Positions 41,582 to 49,173 of a stretch of DNA of 54,845 bases are shown piece by piece. A program made the translations under genes and the position numbers. Below the pieces are notes generated by a model that did no database searches, was not told the origin of the DNA, and worked only from the letters and a program-made list of their open reading frames with translations. The DNA is from a virus: positions 1 through 54,845 of IMG/VR virus record IMGVR_UViG_3300020195_000651. One strand, 5' to 3'. Each line of letters begins with the position of its first letter. Within the stretch, counting starts at the first letter, position 1.

Positions 41582-42241
41582 CACCTGGAATCAACATGGT
41601 CCATGTGGAATTTGTTACTATCGAACTAATTGCAGAGAGATCGTAATAAAGTTTAAGTATCTATGGTTAGATGATGATAAGTATGAACAGAAGTATTGTT
41701 CTGGTGTGTTGATAGAAATGAATACTTCACCGGGAAGGGCGGCGGAAGCCTCTACATCGTAGATGCTACACTGCCGCTTTGGGCAGTGTAGCCCTTTAGG
41801 GTAGTGTAGCCCTTTAGGGTAGTGGGTAAGCCGCCCATAGGACAAAATATTGCAAACGTAATTGTTGCATACTATAATAGTATTGGGTTGCAGTCAAGCA
41901 ACCTATTGGCGTCCGTCGTACTTGTTTTCAAGTACCGTGTTGTCCGGCGTGAAACGCCGGACACGGTTCGGTCCAACACGAAATTTGGAATGCCAAGCCC
42001 CGACCCTTTAGGGTCGTGGGTACTTGACAGAATACACAAAATAATTGTGTATTATGAAGATTTCAATGATAAAAGTGCAGATGATTTACTTCGTAGAATA
42101 AATTGCGCATTTCTTCACTTTAAGTGCAAGGCTAGATTTAATAGTGAAAGAGTTAGTTTGAGCATTATTTACAAGGAAATCAGGGATAACGCTGTTCAAT
42201 TTGATCGGTTCTTTGAAAATGAAATGGTGGACACTAAATAA
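41568..42241 (+). pseudogene. Gene(s) disrupted by a TnpB-less element
   Basis: Left part: a frame from TTG 41568 containing two CxxC-like Cys and IVIKFKYLWLDDDKYEQKYC, stopping inside the element. Right part: a frame that reads out of the element at 42029 (IHKIIVYYEDFNDKSADDLL) to 42241. Joining at the predicted element ends leaves the two parts one base out of frame. So this may be one gene with an indel, or two adjacent genes with the element at their junction. No family recognised. Confidence 0.55.
41731..42028 (+). mobile_element. TnpB-less IS200/IS605-type element, type B copy 2
   Basis: 298 bp directly after TTCAC (41726-41730), ending in TTGAC. Nearly identical inside to the copy at 9445-9722, but its left hairpin is different (CTACACTGCC and complement) and TAGCCCTTTAGGGTAGTG is duplicated in tandem (41791-41826 region). 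The same two hairpins precede the right end. Confidence 0.85.
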
Positions 42242-42246
42242 GTAAT

Positions 42247-42858
42247 ATGGAAGACGATTTCGAAAAATGGGTATCTGCGTGGGCGGCAGCCGAACAAGAG
42301 ATTGCCCAAGAACGACAAACAAAAGAGCCAGAGCCGGAACCACCGTCTCGCACAAGCTATTTTAGTGGTTCACCGTCAGATCAAGACTATCACGATAGTG
42401 AAGATGGACAGGCTGACGATTGGAATAACCTCTATAGCCGTGCTATGGAGATTGATTTCTCACAGCCTGATACATTGATTACAGATGGCGTCAATGTCGC
42501 TTACGCTGGTGAAGAAGGCTATGGAAAGCAGACCATTCCTCCTCTTGGCAAGTCACCAACTCCAGGTGGCAAGAAAGTCTATACCAATCAACCTATTCAT
42601 TTTGCTTCGGCAGGTGAAGACCAAGAAGGTGATGATGGTCACGTAAGAGTTACCAACAATTGGAATCAGGGCAAAGAACTTGAGGAGCTGTCTGATATCA
42701 AGACTCGTCTTGAAGCAATGGAAAGACGTGCGCATAGTTCTGATGTCTTGAAAAAGAAAGATTTTGGCAGCTTGAAGACTCAACTGGAAGGAATGCGAAA
42801 GCGTGTCAAGCAGTTGAGCGAAAAGTTGACTTCAACTCCACAAAATGATTTGACGTGA
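42247..42858 (+). CDS. Acidic/coiled-coil hypothetical protein
   Basis: 203 residues. Acidic start, Pro/Ser-rich middle, then a C-terminal coiled-coil (about 140-195: LEELSDIKTRLEAMERRA). Resembles structural or scaffold-type proteins in composition only. A good terminator follows. Confidence 0.6.
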   Translation: MEDDFEKWVSAWAAAEQEIAQERQTKEPEPEPPSRTSYFSGSPSDQDYHDSEDGQADDWNNLYSRAMEIDFSQPDTLITDGVNVAYAGEEGYGKQTIPPLGKSPTPGGKKVYTNQPIHFASAGEDQEGDDGHVRVTNNWNQGKELEELSDIKTRLEAMERRAHSSDVLKKKDFGSLKTQLEGMRKRVKQLSEKLTSTPQNDLT

Positions 42859-42869
42859 AAATAATATCT

Positions 42870-42903
42870 TAAACACCAAGAATATTCTTGGTGTTTTATT
42901 TTT
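42870..42903 (+). terminator. Rho-independent terminator
   Basis: Stem AACACCAAGAATA and complement (42871-42896) followed by TTTTATTTTT. Closes the operon 38319-42858. Confidence 0.85.
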
Positions 42904-42908
42904 CGATA

Positions 42909-42937
42909 TTGACTCAATCAATAAATTAATATACACT
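42909..42937 (+). promoter_or_regulatory. Sigma70-type promoter
   Basis: TTGACT (42909-42914), 17-base spacer, TACACT (42932-42937; TATACA two bases upstream is an alternative). It lies between the terminator at 42903 and the start at 42963 and would drive the purN-containing operon. Confidence 0.55.
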
Positions 42938-42962
42938 ATCTCCATATTCATTGGAGATTAAT

Positions 42963-43481
42963 ATGCCCGCAGTTTGGCAAGCAAATTTAGACGTAGTTCA
43001 GTTGGTTGAAAAGGTTAGATTGAAGAATCATGTTCCAAGACTTGAATTAGCAAGTGTGGCGATATGTTTTAGCGACACGAAACCTTTTGTTGGGGGTAGA
43101 TTCAATTGGGGAAAGGTTTCTAAGTTTTCTCCTGTTGCTAAACTTTATCACGCAAAATGTTTTGATTTTTTGATTACAATTTGTGCAGATGCTTGGGTTT
43201 CAATATTGGATGAGTCGCAACGAGAAGCATTGATTGATTTGCACCTGGAAAGGTGTCAAGTTGATTACGAGCCAGTTTGTGAAGAAATCAATGGTGTGAA
43301 GAAGCCAATCAAAGACGAGTGGGGAAGAATCCAAGTCACTGATGTTATCAAAACAAATGACGATGGCAGTCCGAAATGGAAAGTGGACCCACTTGATTTG
43401 AACGTTTTTCAAAGTAACGTATTACGGTATGGATGCTGGTGTGAAGACCTAATTGAATTCAAAACGGCAGTATCAAAATGA
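42963..43481 (+). CDS. Phage metallopeptidase-like protein, degenerate site
   Basis: 172 residues from ATG 42963 (GGAG upstream). The layout (substrate-like SDTKPFVGGRFNWGKVSKFS, then FDFLITICADAWVSILDESQREALIDLHLERC) matches putative phage metallopeptidases in which QREALxxHELxH binds zinc. Here the helix reads LIDLHLERC, so the HExxH is not preserved. Possibly an inactive paralogue. Overlaps the next gene by four bases. Confidence 0.5.
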   Translation: MPAVWQANLDVVQLVEKVRLKNHVPRLELASVAICFSDTKPFVGGRFNWGKVSKFSPVAKLYHAKCFDFLITICADAWVSILDESQREALIDLHLERCQVDYEPVCEEINGVKKPIKDEWGRIQVTDVIKTNDDGSPKWKVDPLDLNVFQSNVLRYGCWCEDLIEFKTAVSK

Positions 43482-43681
43482 ACAGACCATTCTTTGCATT
43501 TAACAATCAAGAAATTGGATTGTTGTATCAAGTCCTTGATGATGAAGAACAACGATTCAACGATTTGTCCGAATCATTCAAACAACACGGTTGTTATAGT
43601 GAACACGTAGCAAATAGATTGAATTTATTAACTAAATTAAAAACATTGGCAATGAAGGAATTGACTAACCCATTGGAATAA
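43478..43681 (+). CDS. Small hypothetical protein
   Basis: 67 residues, helical with many polar residues; starts in an ATGA overlap with the upstream gene. No family recognised. Confidence 0.55.
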   Translation: MNRPFFAFNNQEIGLLYQVLDDEEQRFNDLSESFKQHGCYSEHVANRLNLLTKLKTLAMKELTNPLE

Positions 43682-43682
43682 A

Positions 43683-43898
43683 ATGTTTGAAGCAATTTGG
43701 GCGACCGCAGTAGATCGTAACGTAATGGTTTTGTCGTATTTGGGTATTGGCTCAGATGGTCGCCATTACGTCAATATTGTTGGTAGCGAAACAGGAGTGC
43801 CAATGGACGAACTCAGATTTGTAAATTCTGATGATCCTCTCAATCCTTTTACGTCTGTTTGGATTGATACACATGGCAACATACATATGGCGGAATAA
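43683..43898 (+). CDS. Small hypothetical protein
   Basis: 71 residues, beta-rich (VMVLSYLGIGSDGRHYVNIVG). The stop shares a base with the purN start (TAATG), so it is translated together with purN. No family recognised. Confidence 0.55.
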   Translation: MFEAIWATAVDRNVMVLSYLGIGSDGRHYVNIVGSETGVPMDELRFVNSDDPLNPFTSVWIDTHGNIHMAE

Positions 43899-44443
43899 TG
43901 AAAATTGCTGTACTAATTAGTGGAAAAGGTTCAACGCTTCAAAATCTTATACAGGTTCAGAAGTTGTATAATTTTGAAGTTGATTTTGTAATTGCAAGTA
44001 AGGCTAAAGCGACTGGATTAGATTATGCTAGTGCTGCTAACATCGGGTGGGCGGTTCCTCCTCGTGAAATTATTTTTGAGTTTTTAGATGGGCGTGATAT
44101 AGATTTGATATGCCTTGCGGGATATGTCAAGAAGTTAGAAGTTCCCGAAAAATGGCTTGGACGTATCATCAATATTCATCCTGCGTTATTGCCGGATTTT
44201 GGTGGACAAGGGATGTATGGATTGAATGTCCACCAGGCAGTATTGGATGCTAAAGTAAGACTTTCTGGTTGTACTGTTCATTACGTCAATAATGAATATG
44301 ACAAGGGTGCAATAATTGCTAGAAAAATAGTCCCAGTTCTTCCTAACGACACAGTTAATGAATTGGCAGAACGAGTACAACAGGCAGAACGAGAATTATA
44401 CCCAATAGTTATTCAAGATGTTTTAAATGTATTGCGTAAATAA
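43898..44443 (+). CDS. purN: Phosphoribosylglycinamide formyltransferase
   Basis: 181 residues, close to E. coli PurN in length. ISGKGSTLQNLI is the phosphate-binding start; catalytic residues are all present: Asn 92 and His 94 in INIHPALLP and Asp 135 in NNEYDKGAI. FGGQGMYGLNVHQAV is the usual substrate loop. It transfers a formyl group from 10-formyl-THF to GAR, step 3 of de novo purine synthesis. PurE follows 1.4 kb downstream in the same direction. Confidence 0.95.
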   Translation: MKIAVLISGKGSTLQNLIQVQKLYNFEVDFVIASKAKATGLDYASAANIGWAVPPREIIFEFLDGRDIDLICLAGYVKKLEVPEKWLGRIINIHPALLPDFGGQGMYGLNVHQAVLDAKVRLSGCTVHYVNNEYDKGAIIARKIVPVLPNDTVNELAERVQQAERELYPIVIQDVLNVLRK

Positions 44444-44498
44444 ACAAGGAGAGATTACTAAATTAGTGGTAAGTCAATCTATAATTTGAGGAAGATAA

Positions 44499-44678
44499 AT
44501 GGTATACAATATCGATAAAGCAGAACTGAAAAGAATTTCAACAAATTCAAACAAAGAAGATCGTTCTTGTATGAACAGGATCATCAATGGAATTTCTGAG
44601 TTGGAAAAAGAAAACAATAAGTTGAATTTTGAGATTAGACAGTTGAAGCATCAACTTGGAATCAAGGTGCAGGACTAA
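44499..44678 (+). CDS. Small coiled-coil protein
   Basis: 59 residues with GAGGAAG upstream. Ends in a leucine/asparagine heptad helix (ISELEKENNKLNFEIRQLKH). No family recognised. The last 17 bases overlap the convergent membrane gene. Confidence 0.6.
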   Translation: MVYNIDKAELKRISTNSNKEDRSCMNRIINGISELEKENNKLNFEIRQLKHQLGIKVQD

Positions 44679-44904
44679 GTGCGATTGCGAATACAGTGCC
44701 GAGAGCAATAACGGCAAATATTATTGCGAATGTTCGCCACATTTTATCTGTCGCGTCTCTCCGGCCAGCTTTGTAACTTACTATGTAAGGAAGACCAAAA
44801 TCTTCTTCGGCGTCGGTTGATTCGAAGTATTCGTCTAGGATTTGTCGTCGGTCCTTTATAATGAACTGAACGCACCTTCGATAGTAGTCTTCGTCTTCTC
44901 TCAT
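44662..44904 (-). CDS. Small tail-anchored membrane protein
   Basis: 80 residues. An acidic/basic soluble part is followed by one C-terminal transmembrane helix (about 57-77: TFAIIFAVIALGTVFAIAL). No family recognised. Single minus-strand gene in a plus-strand run; it diverges from the gene interrupted at 44930. Confidence 0.6.
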   Translation of the reverse strand: MREDEDYYRRCVQFIIKDRRQILDEYFESTDAEEDFGLPYIVSYKAGRRDATDKMWRTFAIIFAVIALGTVFAIALSPAP

Positions 44905-44929
44905 ATATAATAGTTATGCGTACTTTTAC

Positions 44930-45277
44930 CATTCTTCGGAGCCGAAAGCCCCTACATCGTAGATGTTGCACCGCCGCTTTGGGCGGTGCAACCCTTTAGG
45001 GTAGGGGATGAAGGCGATGCACTAAAAATTGAAGCAAAAACAAATACTACTTTTTGTGGAATAAAACACTGACAAATGACTCTATTATCTTGTATCGCCA
45101 CGAAAACCAAGCGGTGATGCACTTAGAACACCCCGAAAGGGGATAACAAACTACGGGCGGAACGCCCGAAAGTAAAGCCCGTGGACTTGGTATAAGACCG
45201 TGCATCCTTAATTGGATACTTAGGCGACCGAGGTTGAAACGGGAAGCCCCGACCCTTTAGGGTCGTGGGTAGTTCAC
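44930..45277 (+). mobile_element. TnpB-less type A element carrying a structured RNA
   Basis: 348 bp with no ORF. It follows TTTAC (44925-44929) and ends in GTAGTTCAC, the same target and ends as the TnpB element at 16129-17774. The left end keeps CTTCGGAGCCGAAAGCCCC, CATCGTAGATG and CCCTTTAGGGTAGGGG, with a different hairpin in between (TTGCACCGCC and complement). Removing it restores an in-frame start for the gene at 45294, so the ends are exact. Confidence 0.88.
45094..45277 (+). ncRNA. omega RNA-like structured RNA in the type A element
   Basis: GATGCAC (45116-45122) pairs with GTGCATC (45200-45206). Inside this helix lie CCCC-GAAA-GGGG (45131-45142) and CGGGCG-GAA-CGCCCG (45154-45168); ATCGCC/GGTGAT flank the 5' side. 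It ends in the GACCCTTTAGGGTC hairpin and GTTCAC, where TnpB guide RNA scaffolds end. Predicted guide: the first bases after 45277 (TGAATACTATAG). Confidence 0.5.
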
Positions 45278-45293
45278 TGAATACTATAGTTTA

Positions 45294-45740
45294 ATGACTG
45301 AAGAATTTTTCACAAAAATAATAACAGGTGGTGTCGCTCCAGTCGGAACAGTAGGAATTATTACGGCCGAGAATCCAGACGCAAATAAATTGACTAAAAT
45401 TGGTAACGACAGGAAAAACAAGGAATTGATTGCTGATCTGGAAAAAGATGGATTTGCTCCAATCCAGATGAAGGGTAAGTTTGCCGGACAACAAGAAAAT
45501 CCGTTCTTGATTATAAACATTACACGTGATAAATTGGTTGAACTTGCTAAAAAATACAAACAACAATCAGTGATCTACGGTGAGAAAAAAGGCAAAGAGC
45601 CTTTTGAATTTATGTATATTCAAGATGGCAAAACAACTAAAAAAGGTAAATTGGGTTTAGAACACCCAAAGAATTTACTTGATCAAGATTGCTATTTTGT
45701 TTTATCTGGCAAGAAATTCAATATTCATTTCAAGAGTTGA
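45294..45740 (+). CDS. Hypothetical protein whose N-terminus was cut off by an insertion
   Basis: 148 residues from the surviving ATG 45294. The original start is ATG 44916 on the other side of the element; joined, it begins MRTFTEYYSLMTEEFF, i.e. ten more residues and a capsid-targeting-like N-terminus (M-R-T-F-x-E-Y). There is no ribosome site before 45294, so the gene may now be silent or poorly expressed. The body (ITAENPDANKLTKIGNDRKN ... FAGQQENPFLIINI) is mixed alpha/beta with no known family. Confidence 0.65.
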   Translation: MTEEFFTKIITGGVAPVGTVGIITAENPDANKLTKIGNDRKNKELIADLEKDGFAPIQMKGKFAGQQENPFLIINITRDKLVELAKKYKQQSVIYGEKKGKEPFEFMYIQDGKTTKKGKLGLEHPKNLLDQDCYFVLSGKKFNIHFKS

Positions 45741-45742
45741 AT

Positions 45743-45847
45743 TTGATAAACATAATTGAAAAGTATTTTGAACCATTACGTCATTGGTGGTTTTGGTTTG
45801 TTTGTATAACAATTGTTACTATTCTAATTTTAAGAGATGAAAAGTGA
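45743..45847 (+). CDS. Possible 34-residue membrane peptide
   Basis: TTG start at 45743, one hydrophobic helix (WWFWFVCITIVTILIL) and a charged end. The stop TGA overlaps the purE GTG start (GTGA), which supports translation. Lack of a clear ribosome site lowers confidence. Confidence 0.4.
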   Translation: MINIIEKYFEPLRHWWFWFVCITIVTILILRDEK

Positions 45848-46365
45848 TACAAATAATTATCGGAAGTAAATCTGATTTTGAAGTAGTCAAAAAGGCATTG
45901 TTGTTAGAAGAATATTTCTTTGACAAACCATCAATTGATATCAAAGTCGCAAGCGCACATAGAAGTCCAGAACGTGTACGTGAACTTGTTGCTAAATGCG
46001 AAAATGACGGCACAAAAGTGTTTATCGCATGCGCAGGTGGATCAGCACATTTAGCTGGAGTAGTCGCTGCTCACACAACCAAGCCAGTCATTGGCGTGCC
46101 GATGAAAACAGAAATGAGTGGTGGTCTGGATTCATTGCTATCAACTGTCCAAATGCCTGCCGGGGTTCCAGTAGCAACTGTTGGAGTTGGCGCAATTGAA
46201 AACGCAGTTGTATTGGCTGTTCAAATTTTAGCAACAAATGATGAAAAATTGACAGACAGACTTGTCAAATACAAGAAAATATTAGTTGAAAGAGTCATTG
46301 AGCAGGATCGCTTTATCATGGAAAGAATACCGCGACCGAAAAAAGCAGAATGGGATGTGGGATGA
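45844..46365 (+). CDS. purE: N5-carboxyaminoimidazole ribonucleotide mutase
   Basis: 173 residues from GTG 45844. Class I PurE blocks are intact: IIGSKSDFE, VASAHRSPERV (catalytic His), FIACAGGSAHLAGVVAAHT, PVIGVPM and MPAGVPVATVGVG. It moves the carboxyl group of N5-CAIR to form CAIR. It needs PurK to make N5-CAIR, which is not seen in the window and would come from the host. Overlaps the methyltransferase downstream by four bases. Confidence 0.95.
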   Translation: MIQIIIGSKSDFEVVKKALLLEEYFFDKPSIDIKVASAHRSPERVRELVAKCENDGTKVFIACAGGSAHLAGVVAAHTTKPVIGVPMKTEMSGGLDSLLSTVQMPAGVPVATVGVGAIENAVVLAVQILATNDEKLTDRLVKYKKILVERVIEQDRFIMERIPRPKKAEWDVG

Positions 46366-47291
46366 GTTTTTGGGATAAAGTTTATACTGGAGATTGTCGG
46401 AAAGTCCTAGAAGGAATTCCAGATGAATCAATCCATGCAGTTATTACAGACCCGCCGTACTACTTAGACAAGTTGGATTCTGACTGGAATCCAACTGCTG
46501 TTTCAGATACGCGAAATATGAAGGTTGTCACTTCTTTGCCATCAGGTATGAGGTTTGACAAAGAACAAGGTAAGCGATTTCGCGAGTGGTATACAGAGGT
46601 ATCAACGCACTTGTTGCGTGTGCTTCATCCAGGCGGATTCTTTTTTTCGTTCTCGTCGCCAAGACTGTATCACAATATGGCAATTGCGATGGAGGATGCA
46701 GGATTCCTCATCAAAGACCAGTTTCTTTGGATTTACGTTCAAAACCAACCAAAGGCAATGTCGCTAAATCACGTAATTGACAGACTTGATTGGTCCAAAG
46801 AAAATAAAGAAAGTTTGAAAGTTGAACTGAACGGATGGAAAACTCCGCAAATTAAATCGTGCCACGAACCAATTGCATTAGGTCAGAAACCTTTGCGTGG
46901 ATCGTTTTTAGATAATTATCGGGAAACCAATGTTGGCTTGGTAGACACCAAGGTGACTATTGGTGATAATATGTTCCCTTCAAACGTGATGACGACAGAT
47001 GAAATAGATGATGTGATGAATCGTTTCTTTTTAGTGAACAAACCCACAAAGAAAGAAAAAGGCGAGTTCAACACACACAAAACCGTCAAGCCAGTAACCT
47101 TGTGTAAGTATTTGATTTCATTGACGACACGTACTGGTCAAATTGTTCTTGATCCTTTCTTGGGAAGTGGAAGCACGGCGGTAGCTGCTAAAATGTTGGG
47201 TCGTCATTACGTAGGAATTGATCTAAATGAAGAATACGTTGAAATCGCAAATCGTAGGTTAAAAGACGTAGACTTAGCGTCAAACTTTTGA
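46362..47291 (+). CDS. DNA N4/N6 methyltransferase
   Basis: 309 residues from ATG 46362 (ATGA overlap with purE). Motif IV is TDPPYYLD (about 29-36) and the SAM motif DPFLGSGSTAVAAKMLG is near residue 265 (beta order), with YVGIDLNEEY. Probably an adenine-N6 methyltransferase protecting phage DNA from host restriction. No nuclease neighbour. Confidence 0.92.
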   Translation: MSFWDKVYTGDCRKVLEGIPDESIHAVITDPPYYLDKLDSDWNPTAVSDTRNMKVVTSLPSGMRFDKEQGKRFREWYTEVSTHLLRVLHPGGFFFSFSSPRLYHNMAIAMEDAGFLIKDQFLWIYVQNQPKAMSLNHVIDRLDWSKENKESLKVELNGWKTPQIKSCHEPIALGQKPLRGSFLDNYRETNVGLVDTKVTIGDNMFPSNVMTTDEIDDVMNRFFLVNKPTKKEKGEFNTHKTVKPVTLCKYLISLTTRTGQIVLDPFLGSGSTAVAAKMLGRHYVGIDLNEEYVEIANRRLKDVDLASNF

Positions 47292-47333
47292 TAACATTTA
47301 TCCATCGCAAACAATTAGTTGCAGGAGATAATC

Positions 47334-48920
47334 ATGGAAAACAAGTCTGGAATCGAAGAAATAAAGAACGAAGCAGGCGGTACAGCCTATAAGCTGACAT
47401 CCGCTGCCGCTCTTGCGCAAATGGCAGTTACGGGGTGTCTCAATCAGACGTTCTATGCAAGCGCAGAGACGCAACAGAAGACGATCCTTGACCTTTGTGA
47501 TAAGGTTGAGCCGGAGTTGGTGGCAAAGATAGCCGTGTACGCTCGTGAGAGCGGATACATGAAAGATGTTCCTGCATTGCTGTGTGTTTGGCTGGCTTCC
47601 CGTCGCCACAACGATTTACTGACTAAAGTGTTCAGTCGCGTGATCGATAACGGGAAGATGTTGCGCAACTTCGTGGAAATTCTGCGAAGTGGATCAACTG
47701 GACGGAAGTCATTGGGGTCTCTGCCAAAGAGACTTGTTGCGAACTGGTTCAATTCACGGACCACCAAAGAGATTTTCCAACAGTCAGTGGGTGGTGATCC
47801 ATCGTTCCGCGACATTCTCAGACTTTCACACCCAAAGCCCTTGGACCGCACAAAGAATGCAATGTATCGTTGGTTCTTGGGGAAAGAACACGACGTAAAC
47901 GATCTGCCAGAGATTGTTCAGCAGTTTGAAGATTTCAAGAGCGGCAAAAACAAGGAAGTTCCACAAGTTCCGTTTGAAATGCTAACTGCACTCAAACTAG
48001 GGCAGTCGGAATGGTGTCAGATTGCCATGAGAGCAGGATGGCATTGGACAAGGATGAATCTCAACACGATGCATCGACATAAAGTGTTCGATGTGCCAGA
48101 AATGATTGACATGGTTGTCAAGCGTTTGACGGATCGTGAAGCGATTAGCAAAGCTCGTGTCTTCCCGTATCAACTTCTGGCGGCATACAAGAACGCAGGG
48201 TCAGAAACTCCGCATAAGGTGCGAGAGGCATTGCAGGATGCGTTGGAGATTGCAACTGAGAATATCCCACAACTTCCAGGTGATGGGTTCATTCTCATGG
48301 ATAAGTCCGGGTCCATGCGATCTCCAGTAACAGGAGTTCGACAAGGATCAACATCCAAAGTTACGTGTGTGGATGTTGCTGGATTATTGGCAAGTGCAAT
48401 ACTTCGTAAAAATCCATCGTCTTCTTTGATTCCGTTTGACAGTGACGTAGTGGCACATACGTTGAATCCACGCGACACAGTGTTGACAAATGCCGATAAG
48501 TTGGCTAAGATGTGCAACGGCGGAACGAACTGTTCTGCTCCACTCGCCTATCTCAACAAGAGAATGGCGAAGGGCGATTGGATTATGTTGATCTCTGATA
48601 ACCAGTCATGGGTCGATAGTTTAGGCACGAAAATGCCAGTAGCGCCATCGTCATACCGCGCAAGCAGCTACTACAATGCTGGTCCTGGTCATACCAAGTT
48701 CATGCAAGAATTTGACTTGTTCAAAGAACGAAATCCATCTGCGAACCTTGTGGCTCTGGACATTCAGCCTTATGCAACAACTCAGGCTCAGGAACGCACT
48801 GATGTTCTCAACATCGGTGGGTTTTCAGACGCTTGCTTTAACATCGTCAATCTCTTCTATCGAGGGGAATTGACGCCTGACCACTGGCTGGGTGTAATCT
48901 CAGCAATTGATCTGGGATAA
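47334..48920 (+). CDS. rsr: Ro60/Rsr RNA-binding protein (TROVE + VWA)
   Basis: 528 residues from ATG 47334 (GGAG upstream). N-terminal TROVE HEAT-repeat ring: YKLTSAAALAQMAVTGCLNQTFYAS-like start, AKIAVYARESGYMKDVPALL, and FEMLTALKLGQSEW ... MNLNTMHRHKVF. C-terminal von Willebrand A domain with a complete MIDAS (FILMDKSGSM, GGTNCSAPL, LISDNQS). Ro60 rings bind Y RNAs and misfolded RNA and, in bacteria, work with PNPase or in rRNA/tRNA maturation. Bacterial rsr genes commonly lie beside Y RNA genes. Here three tRNA-shaped RNAs follow within 2.1 kb. Confidence 0.95.
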   Translation: MENKSGIEEIKNEAGGTAYKLTSAAALAQMAVTGCLNQTFYASAETQQKTILDLCDKVEPELVAKIAVYARESGYMKDVPALLCVWLASRRHNDLLTKVFSRVIDNGKMLRNFVEILRSGSTGRKSLGSLPKRLVANWFNSRTTKEIFQQSVGGDPSFRDILRLSHPKPLDRTKNAMYRWFLGKEHDVNDLPEIVQQFEDFKSGKNKEVPQVPFEMLTALKLGQSEWCQIAMRAGWHWTRMNLNTMHRHKVFDVPEMIDMVVKRLTDREAISKARVFPYQLLAAYKNAGSETPHKVREALQDALEIATENIPQLPGDGFILMDKSGSMRSPVTGVRQGSTSKVTCVDVAGLLASAILRKNPSSSLIPFDSDVVAHTLNPRDTVLTNADKLAKMCNGGTNCSAPLAYLNKRMAKGDWIMLISDNQSWVDSLGTKMPVAPSSYRASSYYNAGPGHTKFMQEFDLFKERNPSANLVALDIQPYATTQAQERTDVLNIGGFSDACFNIVNLFYRGELTPDHWLGVISAIDLG

Positions 48921-48940
48921 ACTTTAACAAGGAGAAAGAC

Positions 48941-49168
48941 ATGACGGAGAAAGTTGACGCTTTTGTTGGTGGAAACAACCAACCACAACACTTGGCTGTT
49001 CTGAACGAACACAAGGAGTATTTGCCCGAGGCAACAACCTCTCATCGGGCGGTCTGTGGTGGAGAAACCACAGGACAAACAGTTGCAACGATTCCTGTAA
49101 GCGATGCGAAGTTCGCTTGCAAGGATTGCGCAGAACAGTTCAAGTTGTGGAAAGAAATCCACAGTTGA
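48941..49168 (+). CDS. Small Cys-containing protein behind rsr
   Basis: 75 residues with AAGGAG upstream. Cys at about 39, 59 and 62 (AVCGGETTG ... FACKDCAEQF) suggest a partial zinc site. It lies 20 bases after rsr and five bases before the first tRNA-like RNA, so all are probably one transcript. No family recognised. Confidence 0.6.
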   Translation: MTEKVDAFVGGNNQPQHLAVLNEHKEYLPEATTSHRAVCGGETTGQTVATIPVSDAKFACKDCAEQFKLWKEIHS

Positions 49169-49173
49169 AGTTT

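Noticed and set aside
41822-42020. Coding region inside the element at 41.8-42.0 kb
   Set aside because: The same frame is open in the 9.4-kb copy only because both are the same non-coding element; the 42029-42241 part is kept as host gene.
42963-43481. Active zinc metallopeptidase
   Set aside because: The family layout is recognisable but the HExxH helix reads LIDLHLERC, so activity is unlikely.
19328-48930. Recurrent AAAGTTTA/TAAACTTT motif near gene ends as a regulatory signal
   Set aside because: It also occurs inside coding regions and its position relative to starts is not constant; likely AT-rich codon use around K-V-stop.
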